DNA of 64,000 nucleotides from Adiantum capillus-veneris (GCA_014529385.2 CM043964.1:138966529-139030528), one strand, 5' to 3'. Shown: positions 23,209-34,983, counted from the first letter of the stretch. The notes: generated from the letters alone by a model not told the origin. A program made the numbers and translations.

Positions 23209-24339
23209 ATGGCAGACGAGATTCCAGATCCCGCTTCCATGAGTGCAGATGCATTCATGGGCTTCGTTACACGGATGACGCATGCTCAGATGACAGAGGC
23301 TTCTCAGTACTGGGTAGCCAGAGGGTACTACGCCTCCGGGCTTCACAGTCGAGGGTCCGACGCCTAGGGGGAGGACACCTACGGGGTTCAGGACGCCTAT
23401 GGGTACGACGCCTTCTTCTCCCATCACGACCGCTTCGACACCTGGGGGTGGGGCAGAGGCGGGTACGTCCTCATCTCCGCAGCACAGGCGCACTCGCCGA
23501 TCTCGACGATCGTCAGGTGGAGGTGGTGGTTGCTGCGGAGGAGGATCCACAGATGCTTCGACCCCTCCTCGCTCACGACCCCCGTCCTACCCAGGCACAC
23601 CTCTCGACACACCTCTTGGCACACCTCGGACACCTTGGGGGACACACGATCCTAGTGCCTCCAAGCTCTATACTGTACGGGGAGATGGTTCTGTTGACAT
23701 GGATAGAGTCGGGACTGAGGTGCGACAACGGATTTGCCAACTCGTGGAGCTGTAGTTTTCGACCAGCATTCTGACGTCTTGGGATCAGCAAGAAAAGGAA
23801 AAAGTCACTTACATAGTGGAGACCATCCTGAGAGAGTACCAGCCTGCTCCGGGTTCTTTCGTTGTTCCGGTGCGGTGGATCAAGGGTGTTGCACGGGACA
23901 CCGTGAAACATCGACGAGATGCAGCTTGGAAGGCTTTCAGGACCGGCTCGCCAAAGCCTTCGGGCATCCCACACGAGACGTGGCTGCAGATCAGGGAGGA
24001 TGAGCGGACTGCAGCCACGCGGTTCAGACAGCAGCGTGAGGCCGCGCAGGTACGACAGATGACTAGGGGGACATCTCATCTTGGCAGCAGATGCTTCGAC
24101 ACCTTTCGCTATGAGTTTGTGAGTTTCTACTCCAATCTTAACTATGGCGTTTTTTAAAACGCGATGAAGCATGTATTCTTATTACTTTGATTTTTGTATA
24201 AACGTAGAATCTTGCGATGCATCGAGCTCCGACACGCGAGGAGGAGTCAGATGGATATCGCAGAGGTATCTATGAAGTACTGAATGATCTTGAAGCTTCA
24301 GGAGAGCCTATAGACTGGGAGGCCTTACAGTCTCGCTGA
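23209..24339 (+). pseudogene. Second CACTA ORF (TNPA-position, plant transposase-like)
   Basis: Lies just downstream of TNP2 on the same strand, as TNPA-type genes do. An ATG at 23209 opens about 52 codons. After a frame change comes a Pro/Ser/Thr/Gly-rich, low-complexity region (23399-23752), an in-frame TAG (23753-23755), and then YQPAPGSFVVPVRWIKG, IPHETWLQIREDE and a HLGSRCFDTF motif. The last resembles the HTGGSKSF-type motif of the plant En/Spm transposase domain (PF03004). A GT-AG intron at 24119-24207 joins YEF to NLAMHRAPTREEESDG; the stop is TGA at 24337-24339. It probably bound the subterminal repeats; this is inferred from position and the motif. Confidence 0.6.
24119..24207 (+). 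other. Intron in second CACTA ORF
   Basis: GTGAGT donor and AACGTAG acceptor, 89 bp; splicing keeps the frame open for 44 further codons ending at TGA 24337-24339. Confidence 0.65.
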
Positions 24340-24534
24340 TCGCTTGAGGTGAGACGTTAATATGTGTGAGTTGATTTAATTAAGTCAGTATATGTGAAGT
24401 AATATCAATACTAATTTTGTGAGTTGTCCTATGTGCAGGTTGCGACACCTAGTCATTAGTGGATCAGATTTCATATATATGCTTTGTGAGACACAGACAC
24501 GCTTTTGTCTCTCTTTTTTGTACAAACAGTTAGT

Positions 24535-24800
24535 GTTCAGACAGTTATTGTTTCCCTTATGGTTATGATTATTGTCATTGTCATTGTATAGACAGTTATT
24601 GTTTCTCTTTCTGGTTATGCTTATGGTTATTGTTAATTTTGTTTATGGTTATGGTTATTTGCATTATGGTTTTGATCAAAGTGGTTATAGCCGGTTATGG
24701 TTTTAAGTTATGGTTATGGTTCGTTATGGTTATGCTTTTAAGTTATGGTTATGGTTCGTTATGATTATGCTTTTAAGTATGGTTATGCTTTTCAATTGGT
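24535..24800. repeat. GGTTATGGTTATG-type repeat region
   Basis: Many imperfect copies of GGTTATG and TTATGGTTATGCTTTTAAG in tandem, between the end of the second ORF and the CACTA right subterminal region. No coding sequence. Confidence 0.7.
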
Positions 24801-25059
24801 ACGGTTGTCTTTTATTGGCTTTAAATCTCATGTGAGATCCTACATGGATAGCATGTAGGAGGCGTATACATGATATGGTTTTTTTTGAAAAGTTTATGTA
24901 AAACCAAAGGGAACTCTGTCGAAATTTTTGCGCGCGGGAGCATGGTTGATATTTTGGTGCTGCTCGCTTTCTTGGGCAGAGGGCAGGAAGTCTGGCTGTG
25001 GCTGTGTCCATCTTTTAACTGGGCACAGGCCAGGCTACCTGCCCTCTACCCAAGAAAAA

Positions 25060-25227
25060 AATTTTCTACTATAGTCGTCGCTATGTGCGTGGCAATCTAC
25101 GTCGCTATATGCGTGGCAATCTGCGTCTCTATACGCGTCTATACCTGCGTCGCAAATAGCGACTGGTTTCACAGCGACGCGCATAGCGACGATATCTACG
25201 TCGATAACACCTTTTTTTGTTGTAGTG
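25060..25227. repeat. CACTA right end: TIR and subterminal repeats
   Basis: Repeated CGTCGCTAT, ATACGCGTC, GCGTGGCAATC and AGCGACG words lead to the terminal TGTTGTAGTG. The same words occur at the left end. Confidence 0.8.
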
Positions 25228-25732
25228 GCGGAAACCAAGTGACTCCATCAATTATGCACTTTGACACAACTCCATAGCATCCTTTCCCAAGCTTTTGACC
25301 ATGTTTGATAGCTTCAAGTGTGAATTAAACACCAATGGCACACTGAGACATAAAGCGCGTGTGTAGCAAATGCTCCATCCCAGCTTCTGAATCTGAGCTT
25401 GCACCTATCGTATCTTGAGAAGAGGTTGTTGAATAAAAGATGGTTCTAGCTTGTAGCTTGGCTAGATCTTCATCCGCTGGTGCATCAACACCCAAGTCTC
25501 TTAAGCATTGTGTCATATTGCCCACAATACTATCTATTAGCCTACGGATAGTCTTTGCTTCTACAGCTGAGAAGTGTGCCTGAACTGCTTCAATTATCAT
25601 ATCAAAGAAACGATCTCTGCGTGTCTCACTCTCTTATAAAAAGGTGATCTCCTCCATGGTCAGGGCACATATGTACGTGACCAACAAAGATTTGATCTTG
25701 GTTTTTAACTCCTTCATTTTCATAGGATCCAT
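25228..25732 (-). pseudogene. Protein-kinase-like gene, 5' part (N-terminus and glycine loop)
   Basis: Minus strand. ATG at 25732-25730 opens MDPMKMKELKTKIK, then a TAA after about 32 codons. The same frame goes on through a 90-codon segment rich in helical residues (25600-25328), a second TAA (25327-25325), and then LEAIKHGQKLGKGCYGVV, the glycine-rich ATP-binding loop. It stops at the CACTA target duplication (25228-25230). Conceptually removing the CACTA and one GCG keeps the same frame into YVVKYFKG at 18040, so both halves are one gene. The N-terminal ~130 residues are not a domain I recognise. Confidence 0.75.
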
Positions 25733-26168
25733 GTTTGCCACAATCAACACATATTTTATGATTTTTAAAGACAACATAACTTTAAATTATGGTTTTAATA
25801 GTTTTTTCCCTGATTCTTTTTGCCCTATTTGATGGTTATAGAGGCTACCTGACCTAGTCTTAAGTATTGGAATTGATCCTATGATGAAAAACCAACAAAT
25901 GGTGCAAAATAGAAAGAAACATGGATAACGGAACAATACATTGAAAGTATCAAAAAATATGCATAATGAAATGCTTTTGTATCTCCCTCACAACTATCAA
26001 TACCTCTCAAGAATAGACCTAGCAAGTCACCGACTTCTATCCTCTACCAAACACCAAACCCCGTGTCTAGCTGCCTGACTACCAAAGTGTAAATGGAATG
26101 GAAATCAAAATCATAGGTCTCTAAGTAAAAAGGTATGACTAGGTCCCTCACCACCTAACAATCACTTT
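25733..26168. other. Possible leader between a primer site and the kinase-like ORF
   Basis: AT-rich sequence with no ORF of note. It separates the kinase-like ATG from the primer-site-like sequence at 26169-26185 on the same strand. Confidence 0.35.
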
Positions 26169-26185
26169 CCCTGGCAACGGCGCCA
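26169..26185 (-). other. Primer-binding-site-like sequence
   Basis: Minus strand TGGCGCCGTTGCCAGGG, followed by AAAG, closely resembles the primer sites of Tat/Athila-type plant gypsy elements (TGGCGCCGTTGCCGGGG). If real, a 5' LTR should lie to the right of 26190 and the element's interior to the left, where the kinase-like ORF begins 437 bp away. I could not find matching LTRs by eye. Confidence 0.5.
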
Positions 26186-26189
26186 ATTT

Positions 26190-29100
26190 TAGCGGGTCAC
26201 CGTGATGGACGTCTATAGCATAGTTATCTGGCACTAGCATAATGTCAATACTTAGTGAAGTGACTCAGATGGGGCATGGAGACTCTTTGAGGGTGTCAAC
26301 CTCAAGAATTGAATCTATGAAATGAAGTCATCTAATGCACTAGCAAATATATCACCTCAAACTTGGCAAGCTGCATATGTCTTATATCACCACACTAGGT
26401 TGTCACGTCATTTGAGCACTCAAACAAAGTCTAATTGCTACAAAACTTTAGGATTGGTACCTCATCAGATTGTGACAAAACTTGGTAGGATTGTGCCTCG
26501 GGTGTCACGATCCATCATAATCAAGGTCCAAAAAATTGCATTAGAACATACCGAAAAGGTCACCTTATGGTCCAAGAACACTCTCTTATGGTCGAAATGT
26601 CAAAAAACAACCATTAACGCCCTCAAAATAGCTGATTTAGCTCACTAACACGTAGTTGTGAAACACAACAAAATTGAGAATGATTATGTGATTATCAGAT
26701 CTCAAGATATGATGATTACAAAGCACGTGAGAGTAGCCTCTGTCAATCGTACGCTCCAAAACTCATAAAACCTTGTGATAATGATAAGTGTCATTTTCCC
26801 ACTTACAATAGGTTTTTTGGTCAATGACCGACTTTACACAATTCAGACTCATTTACAGACTTTACAACTCAGATTTGGTGTAAACAAACTCAGAATCCTT
26901 TTAATTAAAATCAAGACTCTCTTATAATTACAAAGCTTTTCAAAAAAAAAAAATCACGAACATAAAAAATTTAGGGCTCATGAAGAAGGGGTTGACTAGG
27001 AGGGCACGCATTTGGTTCGGTTGCCAACAACTTGGATACTAACAACACTTTATTGATAGATGACACACCACATAAGGGTTTGCTTAATCCACCCGGTACA
27101 ACTATCTCCCCACCCTCATTTGAAGGACATTAATATGATTTCTACATAGGGATATTTTAATTCCATAGTTACAATAATTTTATTTAAGCCTCTTAAGTGC
27201 CTCTGAATTTGTACTTGCAAATACACTTCGTAATGCTAACTTATCGAGGTGATGCCAATGATCTGAGAGAGAGAGAGAGAGAGAGTTGGATTCATATCAC
27301 TCAACACACACAGTTGAAATAAAGATTCAAATTTATCCAAAAGATACATTGTTGTGGAAGTCATCCAAGATGCATACATTGGCACGATTTCAAGTTGGCC
27401 ACAAGGATCTCTACCAAAAAAATTATTTTCACTTTGTTGCACTACTTTGCCAATCCGCCCAGTAGGAAAATAAAATTTTGAAGGGTCATTGTCCATAGTC
27501 TTCTCTAATGATGTCATGCTGGAGCTGCAGCACGTTGCATTGATCCCTTATTGTTATCATAGTAGTATATATTTTTGGTAAGGAAAGGAGCCCATCATAC
27601 AACGGCAAAATAAGCATTTAATTGAAATAAGGATAAAGGCCATGCAAACTTTCATCGTGGACGTCGAGAAATGAATAGGCTAGATAATGTAACTCAAGTC
27701 AAGATATCATAAGGGAGTTTCCACTTAGAACTTCCTCATAACCCTAGACCATGAAGATGTTGTTCCTATAGCTAAAAGAGAAAGCAAGATCCTTGCTAAG
27801 TTTCTCGACATCATAATGTCAAGGATGGAAACATCCAAAGCGTTATCCATTTGCTGTTTCCTACGAGCGAGGTGGCGGAATGCAGATAACCTTATTATGC
27901 ATGTGACATTGGATTGATACCTAGAAGTTTCTTGGGAACTTTAACAGCTCTTGGTCAATGTTGCCATTGATTCCATTAACACATGTATTAGCGTCAATTA
28001 TTTGTTCCTTAGTATGGCCCATAGATCAACACATGATCTTTATAGTCTAGAATGTAAGCTCTCTTACGTGTTTTCTTATTTGCTAGTATCCCTTTACGTG
28101 TACAAAGCATTTTATGAATTCATATTAAACTTCTTATTGCTTGCTTAGACTTTAGAAGTTAGTGCTGACGATTCCCTTGTATGCTTGCACCCTTTGACTA
28201 AGCTTTCTTATTCATGATTGCCCTTGCAAAGTGTTAGGGTTGAAATTTCTCCTCGAGTGTTTGTTTGGATTGTTGACTATAAACTTCCCAAGGTTTCCAA
28301 TTTCCTTTGAGATGAGCAATCACATGATTCCTCATTGCTCCGGAAAAAAACAAGGTCATGGTGGCTTTCTAAAAAAAATAAGAAAGTGATAAAGTGGATA
28401 GGTTGAGTTTCATTGAAAATTTCAGTGGAAAAGGATTGCCTCAACTTAGCCTTGAGTTGGTTGAAAATCAAGACTAGCCAATTGCAAACCATGGTAAAGG
28501 GAAGAAGAACGATGAAATATGTGAGAAAATAGTTCAAAAATCATGCAAATTTTACATTTATGCTAGTATTTTTAGTTCGCTTCTTTGTGAGGAGGAAATT
28601 CGATCGACGATCGCTTATTAAAAGAAACTTTCTCAAATATTGACTATAATTAATTTATAGAATGCAAAAAAAGGCAATCCATATGAGGTTGTGAAATGAG
28701 ATGCGAAATAAAAAGGTGTGTGTGTGTGTATTGTATAATTTACTAGAATTATGCAAAGTGAGCTTCACTTCAGCATTCTTAAACAATAGAATGCAAGGAA
28801 AGGCAAGGCATGTCAGGATGTGAAATAAAAAGATCCATTACTATTTTAAAACTGAAATAACATTTAAGACAAGTCTCAATCATCACTGAAAACATTGAAA
28901 GTGTGCCTAACCCAACTCTCCTCTAAGGCTTCTTTTAGAAAGCCAAAAAGATATTGAGACTCTGGACAATGTTTGGAAACAAAGCTTTGCACTACATGCA
29001 CATAACATTTACGATGGGAAGGAGATGATCCATTGTTAACTTGCAAGACTAGCACACATCATTTTGTTCGAGAGGATGCGTGTGGTTGATTAGCAAGAGT

Positions 29101-31067
29101 CTCAAGTAACAACCAGACGATCAAAATCAAGTGTAATCCAATCTTGCAAAGAAGTCATTCATACCCATGCCTCCACCCATTTGAGTTTTGTGCTTCAAAA
29201 TTGAGGGCCATTCAACTACAACTCTTAATCTCTCACAATTGACAAGTAGTAGCAGAAGACGCATAAGGCTTGTGTTAGCTTCAAACCCCTAGAAAGTTAG
29301 ACTCGATGTGAAATATCAAATTCCAAAGTGGGGCAAAACAAATTATACTTTGTATTATCATAAGACAACATTTGTGTGAGTGTTCGAGCTGTAACAAAAC
29401 TCATGTATCTGTAGGGAAACCTAGAAGTAGTATGTAGGCGTGCACGCATGAGGCAAGTGAGGGGCTTATAATTTGAAATGTACTGCTTTCCTACATTCCC
29501 AAAAATACCCTAAGAATTTTATTTCAATTATTTTTTATAGAAGAGCAATTGACAAGCATAAGGTGCTTTTGGTCTTTGTAATGGGATCAAAATTGGTTGA
29601 AGATTTGTTCTTAAAATAGCTATAGGACATGCTTGAAGAGATAGGATGAAAGTATGAGATTTGTAGACCCATGAAGATTGCACCCATGTCTGGCATAGAG
29701 AGGAGTATTGCCTTGAAAGAGCAGCCACTATAATAAGCAAGCATCAGGTGCCTCCAAGCTAGATTGTTCTTGGCAAGATGAGTAAAAAATTGTTTGATGA
29801 TTCATCAAAAGCTGATTGAATATATTAAAATGAAACTAACAAGAACAGAAAGGATGAAAGTGACTACAAGTATAGGGTCAATACACAATTGTAAGTGTCG
29901 CACCAAGAGGATGAGGGCCACCATGAAGTGCGGTTCAATACTTCCCTCCCAAGTTGTGGATCATGGAAATCAGTTGGGGTGCAGAAATGACTGAAGAGTC
30001 ATGCGCAAGAGACTTTGAGTTAGATTGCTCACCTTTAAATGGTGCAAAAATAACAAGGCATCTATAGAGCAACAAGCAGACGCTGGCACTTTGTTTCGAG
30101 CCATACCTTTGCTAGTTTTGTGTTCGCTTTACATGGGCTCTAAAAAGCTCCACATAGCACTACTAGAACCCCAGATAGTCCTTGCCTTTTGAGACCAACA
30201 TTGCAACAACTGAAAGTCAATAGGAGACTAGGAGTTTCAAACTTACAATGGAGAGTCACGTACAACACACCCCCACAATTTAGAATCAAAAGTTGAAATA
30301 AACTTGGAATCTTGCTTATGTGTTTGCTAAAAACCGTCCAACTGTTGGTCCTTGGGTGTCTCTAATCCCTCAAAAGCCTCAAATATCAAACTTTCTCAAA
30401 TTGATAATCCAAATCTAATCGAAAAACTATCAATCTTGGTATTATGGAACTTGTCTTTCCATGAGGAATCTCATGCAATTTTCAGATTTCAAATTTGATG
30501 AAATTTGGATGGAGGTTTTGTGAGCTTCTAAAATAGAGCAAATTGAAGTCACAAAAGGTTGAAAAAAAAGTGACGCCAAATCATTGCTTCTCTGCTGCAA
30601 GCGCACAGCATTGTGAGAGGGGCGAACGAGGAGAGAACTTTTGCGTTCTCGTTTGATCAGATCATCTTTCACATCAATCAACTTTCCAAACTGCGAGATT
30701 GCGTCTTCTCCTCAAACAAAATAGCGGTAAGCAGAGATGGGCTAGAGCTTTCTGGGCCGCACTTGGCTGTGGCCAAGTCTGGAGCTTCAGCAAGCACTCA
30801 GCATTGCTTACTTCAAATTTTGAGCCTATTTTCGGCCAATCCAGCAGAATAAGTCACTCTGCGGGGTAAATCTTGCTCGCTCAATTCCTCTGTCTCATTC
30901 ACATCTCTGCTAAATTAAGCAGAGGGAGCCCCTTAAGATGAATCCTCTCTGGTTAGGCTCCTAAGTTTGCGCAGGGCACGCGTATCAGGCTTGCAACTCA
31001 CCATTTTTACTCTTTGGGGTCCTCTTGGAAGACAACCTATAAGCATGCATGTAAGGATTCGAAAGCC
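26190..31067. other. About 4.9 kb without a recognisable gene
   Basis: AT-rich, with only short ORFs. A GA run lies at about 27266-27286 and a TG run near 28719. A minus-strand ORF at 27517-27236 (93 codons) and plus-strand ORFs at 26322-26648 and 30613-30852 show no motif I recognise. A segment beginning TAGAATGCAA occurs twice, about 127 bp apart (28658 and 28787), each ending GAAATAAAAAG. This could hold ancient, unrecognised LTR sequence. Confidence 0.5.
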
Positions 31068-31229
31068 ATGGATATCACTAGTAACGCTGGAGCAGAGAAG
31101 GAAGAATGTGTCAGCACCAAGACTTGGTCAGACCAAGAGAAGGGTTTTCGAGCCTATGCTCAACAACAGCTACATCAAAGAGCCTCCGGCAAAGCAAGAC
31201 ATCCTCCCCGGTTGATTGTCAACCGTCCA
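31068..31229 (+). CDS. Possible first coding exon of a host gene
   Basis: ATG at 31068 lies in a strong context (GCCATGG) and opens exactly 54 codons up to a good 5' splice site, GTAAGTAT, at 31230. The peptide begins MDITSNAGAEKEECVSTKTW and ends in a basic Pro-rich stretch (ARHPPRLIVNRP). No downstream exon could be identified, and I recognise no family. The frame runs on past the donor to a stop at 31341-31343, so a short unspliced ORF is an alternative. Confidence 0.25.
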
Positions 31230-31343
31230 GTAAGTATACCTACTTTTTGTTCTACCTTCTTAGTTCCTATGATTATTCCAGCTTACCGACAATCTGAAAC
31301 TTACTCAGAAACCGTTTTAAGCATTTTATCCAAAGACGTCTAA

Positions 31344-32430
31344 TTTTCTAAACCTGTCTTGTTGATGGTACAAAGGCCCTGGGGACAGAAACTTTCATAA
31401 GGATTTTTGGAATGGTTTGACATTAGAGTGGAAGTCCAGCATGCTTAGATTGCTATTTTATTGAGCTTTTAAATCTGGCTCCAAGTTTTGTGAAAACGTT
31501 GGACAACACTCTATAATAGAAAATTGGCAATGACTATGACATGTTCTAGTGTTTTTTGAGATTTAGGAACTTATTTAGCTACGTTTTTGTTCATTTGTGA
31601 TGCCAAGGTGCAATGTGATTGTACCTTGCGACAGTACATGAGCACAATTTGTTGGAAAAGAGAAGCTTTGTAGATAGCACTCATAATAACGAAGGAAGAC
31701 ATTGTTAAGCGAATAGCCTACCATTTAAACCACATTAGACCATTAGTGATGCCTTTGAAGAAGTAAAGTTGTTTTAGCACCTTTCTAAGATGATTCATGG
31801 GCTATTGCAGGGTGGTATCATATTTTTGGATTTCCACCTTACAACACAATGTTAAGTTTTCTAGTTCTAGGCTAATGTGCTGCTCAAATTTTTGCAATTT
31901 TTTTAAAAATCCCCGAAACCAAATTTGTTAGGACTTGGCCTATGCAAAAGCTCTCTCTTTCCCAGCTGGCATTTACATGGGTTCTGGCTGCCCAGCCCAC
32001 TTTCCCTTTTTCAATCATGGACCAACGAGGTGAAGCGCCAACTTTGATGCCTTTCAGACTGAGCAATGGACACCTGCTTGTCATGCTGAGTTGACAACCT
32101 GACTCACGTCCCAACCTCCTTGGACCCACCCATCGTGCCCATAGCTCGCTTCCTCTGCTCCCAACCAATCACACTTCAGCCCTACCTGTGCAATCGCTTC
32201 CTTTTCTGGGTGTGTATGCATATGAATATAGTCGAGGGATAGGGGGGGATGGTGCTGTACAGTGGGTGGAAAAGTGAGTTTATGTAGGCTCAAGAGAGGT
32301 GGCACTCTGAATGGTGCTTTTGTTTCCTGCGGTTTTCAGCCATGTGTCACTTGTGATGATGCGGCATTTGATGGAGGGGCCTGTTTTGATCCATATCATG
32401 GAGTATGAGAGTTGCGCAGCCATCGGGGAT
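31344..32430. other. No gene recognised
   Basis: Mixed-composition sequence without convincing coding content. The minus-strand ORF at 32168-31884 has no recognised motif. Confidence 0.4.
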
Positions 32431-32626
32431 CCCTATATAGGGACCTCTGGCCCTCCCCATTGTATCATTGACTCATCGCAGATATGCAGCCAGCATATCT
32501 GCGATGAGTCAATGATTCATCGACTCATCGCAGATATGCAGCCAGCATATCTGAGCATATCCCTATATAGGGACCTCTGGCCCTCCCCATTGTATCATTG
32601 ACTCATCGCAGATATGCAGCCAGCAT
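32431..32626. repeat. 130-bp tandem duplication with TATA-like palindrome and 24-bp hairpin
   Basis: A 66-bp segment starting CCCTATATAGGGACCTCTGG occurs at 32431-32496 and 32561-32626, identical by eye. Between and within them ACTCATCGCAGATATGC recurs three times. A perfect 24-bp inverted repeat lies at 32464-32487 and 32493-32516 with loop AGCCA. CCCTATATAGGG is itself palindromic and could be a duplicated TATA element. Confidence 0.85.
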
Positions 32627-33446
32627 TTTGGCCTCCTTATTGTGCTTTGCTTTCTCTCTCTCCATCTGTGATCTTTGTTTCTCTCTCATCTGCAGTCACT
32701 CTCCCTTCATCGCTCTTATGGTGCGCACATGGAGCTGTTCACTTCTGCGTTCAGCCAAAAAGCAGATGCCACTTTTAGCACGTTCAGCAAGGGTTCCCCT
32801 CGTTCGCATGGCGGGAAGGAAACTCAGAGAGCAGCCAACCTGCAAAAGCTGCCATGACGTTGGCGTGGACGAGCTGGAGCCATACGCGCTTCTGCAATAC
32901 TACTGTGATCAGATAATCAGCTCTGAACTCTGCGACCGATCGTCTGCATGTGCGCAAGATCATAATCGGTCGTCACCCGTTCAATAGTGAACGATCACCT
33001 ACGTGAACGGCGCATGTGCCACCTAAGTCTTTGATCAGGTTGTGTATGGGCTGCCCAACCAGCGCTTGACGGAGATTTATGAGCATAGGCGGCTGTCCGT
33101 TGTGTAGGGAAGCTGCGATTGAGTCTGGCTGACCACACTCGGGGAGAGTGTTCTTCATCGGCTGCAGCCCTGTTCATGATAGTGGAGCAACGTGTGCTGA
33201 GGAGTGGGAACATTTATCAGAACTTGTTTTGAGGGGCTGATTTTATGCAAGAAAGAAGAGTGTATGGTTGGTTGCTGCCGTTTTCCACCGTTTGGGGCTG
33301 ATATGCTACTGTTTGGAGTACCCTCTTTATCTCTTCCTGGTTTAGCCTCTTCACATGCCAAAGTTGTCAAAGTGCAGTAGAAGGCGTGGTGACAAGGGAA
33401 CACGAGGGAGAGTAGAGGAGAAGAGAGAGAAACGCTAGAGAGAGAA
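32627..33446. other. No gene recognised, flank of element C
   Basis: A plus-strand ORF of 129 codons begins at 32598, with a hydrophobic N-terminus and no known motif. The sequence ends at the start of element C's LTR (TGTCAC at 33447). Confidence 0.35.
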
Positions 33447-33561
33447 TGTCACAAATTGATGACGTGGCAGAGCAGCCCGGACACACGCACCCACAAAGTG
33501 ATGACGTGGTTGCTTGTACGGAATCCTGCAATTCACTCTGACTGGCTGACGTGGTAGCTGT
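33447..33561 (+). repeat. Element C 5' LTR, first part (split by element B)
   Basis: Begins TGTCACAAATTGATGACG. It carries TGACGTGG at 33460, 33502 and 33547. It is cut at 33561 by element B and resumes at 51706. The junction sequences GCTGT (33557-33561) and ACTGT (51701-51705) look like B's target duplication with one mutation. Confidence 0.75.
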
Positions 33562-34188
33562 TGTAACAGACTTGGACACTCCAAGTCAAGAATCAATCGC
33601 GACAGCACCAAATAACCACTTCAAAACAATTCACAGATCACAATAGATTTGCACTGGCTCGGCGGAGTTGCGTGCCTAGAGATATTGGCCCCAAAGACTG
33701 GCGCCCCTTTCGGTATTTCTTTATGTATTAAATCAATGTCAAAGTGCAAAGAGCGGTTAGGGTTTCACTCTCAGACTCTATGTCTAGATGCTCTGAGAAG
33801 TGAGCCCTAATCCGTGTATTTAAAGGTTACAAGGGATGCCCAAAAGCAGAGCTCCAAAAGCTTTCAGTTCAAGCAGTTTCTCTCTCTCTCTCACAATGAG
33901 AGCAAAATAAAGCATATCCATTCTCTCTCTCTCATCTCAACTTTGCGTAGCCAAAAGCATGTAAAACTTGCATCGCTAGTTGCTTTTTTCTCAACTTCCG
34001 CAATTTTTAGAAATTCCGTACACTGCTGCCACGTGGCACTAGCGCCAGCTTTTAGGGTTTTTCAGCCACTTAGGGTTTCAGCCAGCAGTTAGGTTTAGGG
34101 TTTCCAGAAAGTAGGGTTTCTGCAAAATTAGCGTTTCTAGCAGAAATTAGGGTTTCTGCTATCGGTAGCACGCCATCACTTTGTGACA
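33562..34188 (-). repeat. Element B 3' LTR
   Basis: Plus-strand reading TGTAACAG to TTTGTGACA. Contains TC repeats, TGCCACGTGGCA (a G-box palindrome, near 34028) and several TTAGGGTTT words near 34050-34160. Matches 50995-51700 apart from microsatellite length and substitutions. Confidence 0.9.
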
Positions 34189-34769
34189 TACCCCCCTCTT
34201 GAAAGCATTGTAATCGACCGCGATTACGCCTGCAAAACCAACAGAAGCCATAAACCGTCTTAGGAGACACTGACTGTTAGTACCTATGTACTAGGAACAC
34301 ACATCTAGCACATGTACCAAACTGACAGTCACATCACACGACATCACAGGACATCACATGACATTCAACATTCGTTCGGATCTTAGACCATGATTTATCG
34401 ACAATGTAGCTAGCAATCGCATGTAGGTCCAATCGGGACCTCATCGATGTCCGATTGACTAACCCCTATTGCAACCATGTTTATTTGAGATCAATCAGAC
34501 CAAAATGCTGCAGTCATTTCGTCTATCAGTTCTTGCACTTAAGAGAAGTCAAGAACAAATCGGTATCATAATCAGGAATTCCATTTCATTAAAGTCATAC
34601 ATCTGAATGCTGTCAGCTTTCAGTATCCCTAAAGCTCAAAGAGACATCAATGACTCTAGTATCTAAATCAATGCATTTGTTGACAAAGGAGTGGAGTGAC
34701 TTCCCTCTTGTGCATCCTATTGCACCAGATCTCCGGCCAAGCTGAATTCTGGGTTCCGTTTGGAGTAGA

Positions 34770-34983
34770 CTATGCTAAACCAAAAGCATCGAGGTAAAGT
34801 TTCACAATCTGAGGAGTATCTGCTAGGTCCTCCTCCTCCATCTACTTCGCATCCAATGCAGGATAGTTCTTGAACTTAACCAAGAACCGCCTTCGGAGTT
34901 TACCTTTCTTCGTATCCTTATGTGCCAAAATCTGTTCAGGAACAAGGATTTCCTCGTTTTCTTCCACTTCGGGTTGCTCATGA
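34770..34983 (-). pseudogene. Element B chromodomain
   Basis: Minus strand, continuing B's polyprotein beyond the element A insertion. It reads EILVPEQILAHKDTKKG, RRRFLVKFKNYPALDAK, an in-frame TAG (34844-34842) in place of the Trp usual at this point, then EEEDLADTPQIVKLYLDAF and stop. This is the C-terminal chromodomain of chromoviruses, which is thought to direct integration to particular chromatin. Removing A and one CATGA joins GDVPDDGEPH to EQPEVEENEE in frame, which proves where the insertion lies. Confidence 0.8.

Larger units (their letters stand above)
18055..25227 (+). mobile_element. CACTA (En/Spm) DNA transposon with TNP2 and second ORF
   Basis: A 7173-bp element bounded by perfect 10-bp inverted ends, CACTACAACA (18055-18064) and TGTTGTAGTG (25218-25227), with the 3-bp target duplication GCG at 18052-18054 and 25228-25230. 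Both subterminal regions carry repeated CGTCGCTAT/ATATCGACG words, as expected of CACTA elements. It encodes a TNP2-type transposase (19802-23101) and a second, TNPA-position ORF (23209-24339), both broken. It sits within the kinase-like pseudogene and in the opposite orientation. Confidence 0.95.

Noticed and set aside
23155-23550. Pro-rich minus-strand ORF of 131 codons
   Set aside because: Antisense of the low-complexity part of the second CACTA ORF.
26322-26648. 108-codon plus-strand ORF
   Set aside because: No motif, and AT-rich surroundings where such ORFs arise by chance.
32598-32987. 129-codon ORF with hydrophobic N-terminus as a secreted protein gene
   Set aside because: Starts inside the duplicated hairpin region, no family recognised, and signal-peptide-like composition alone is weak.
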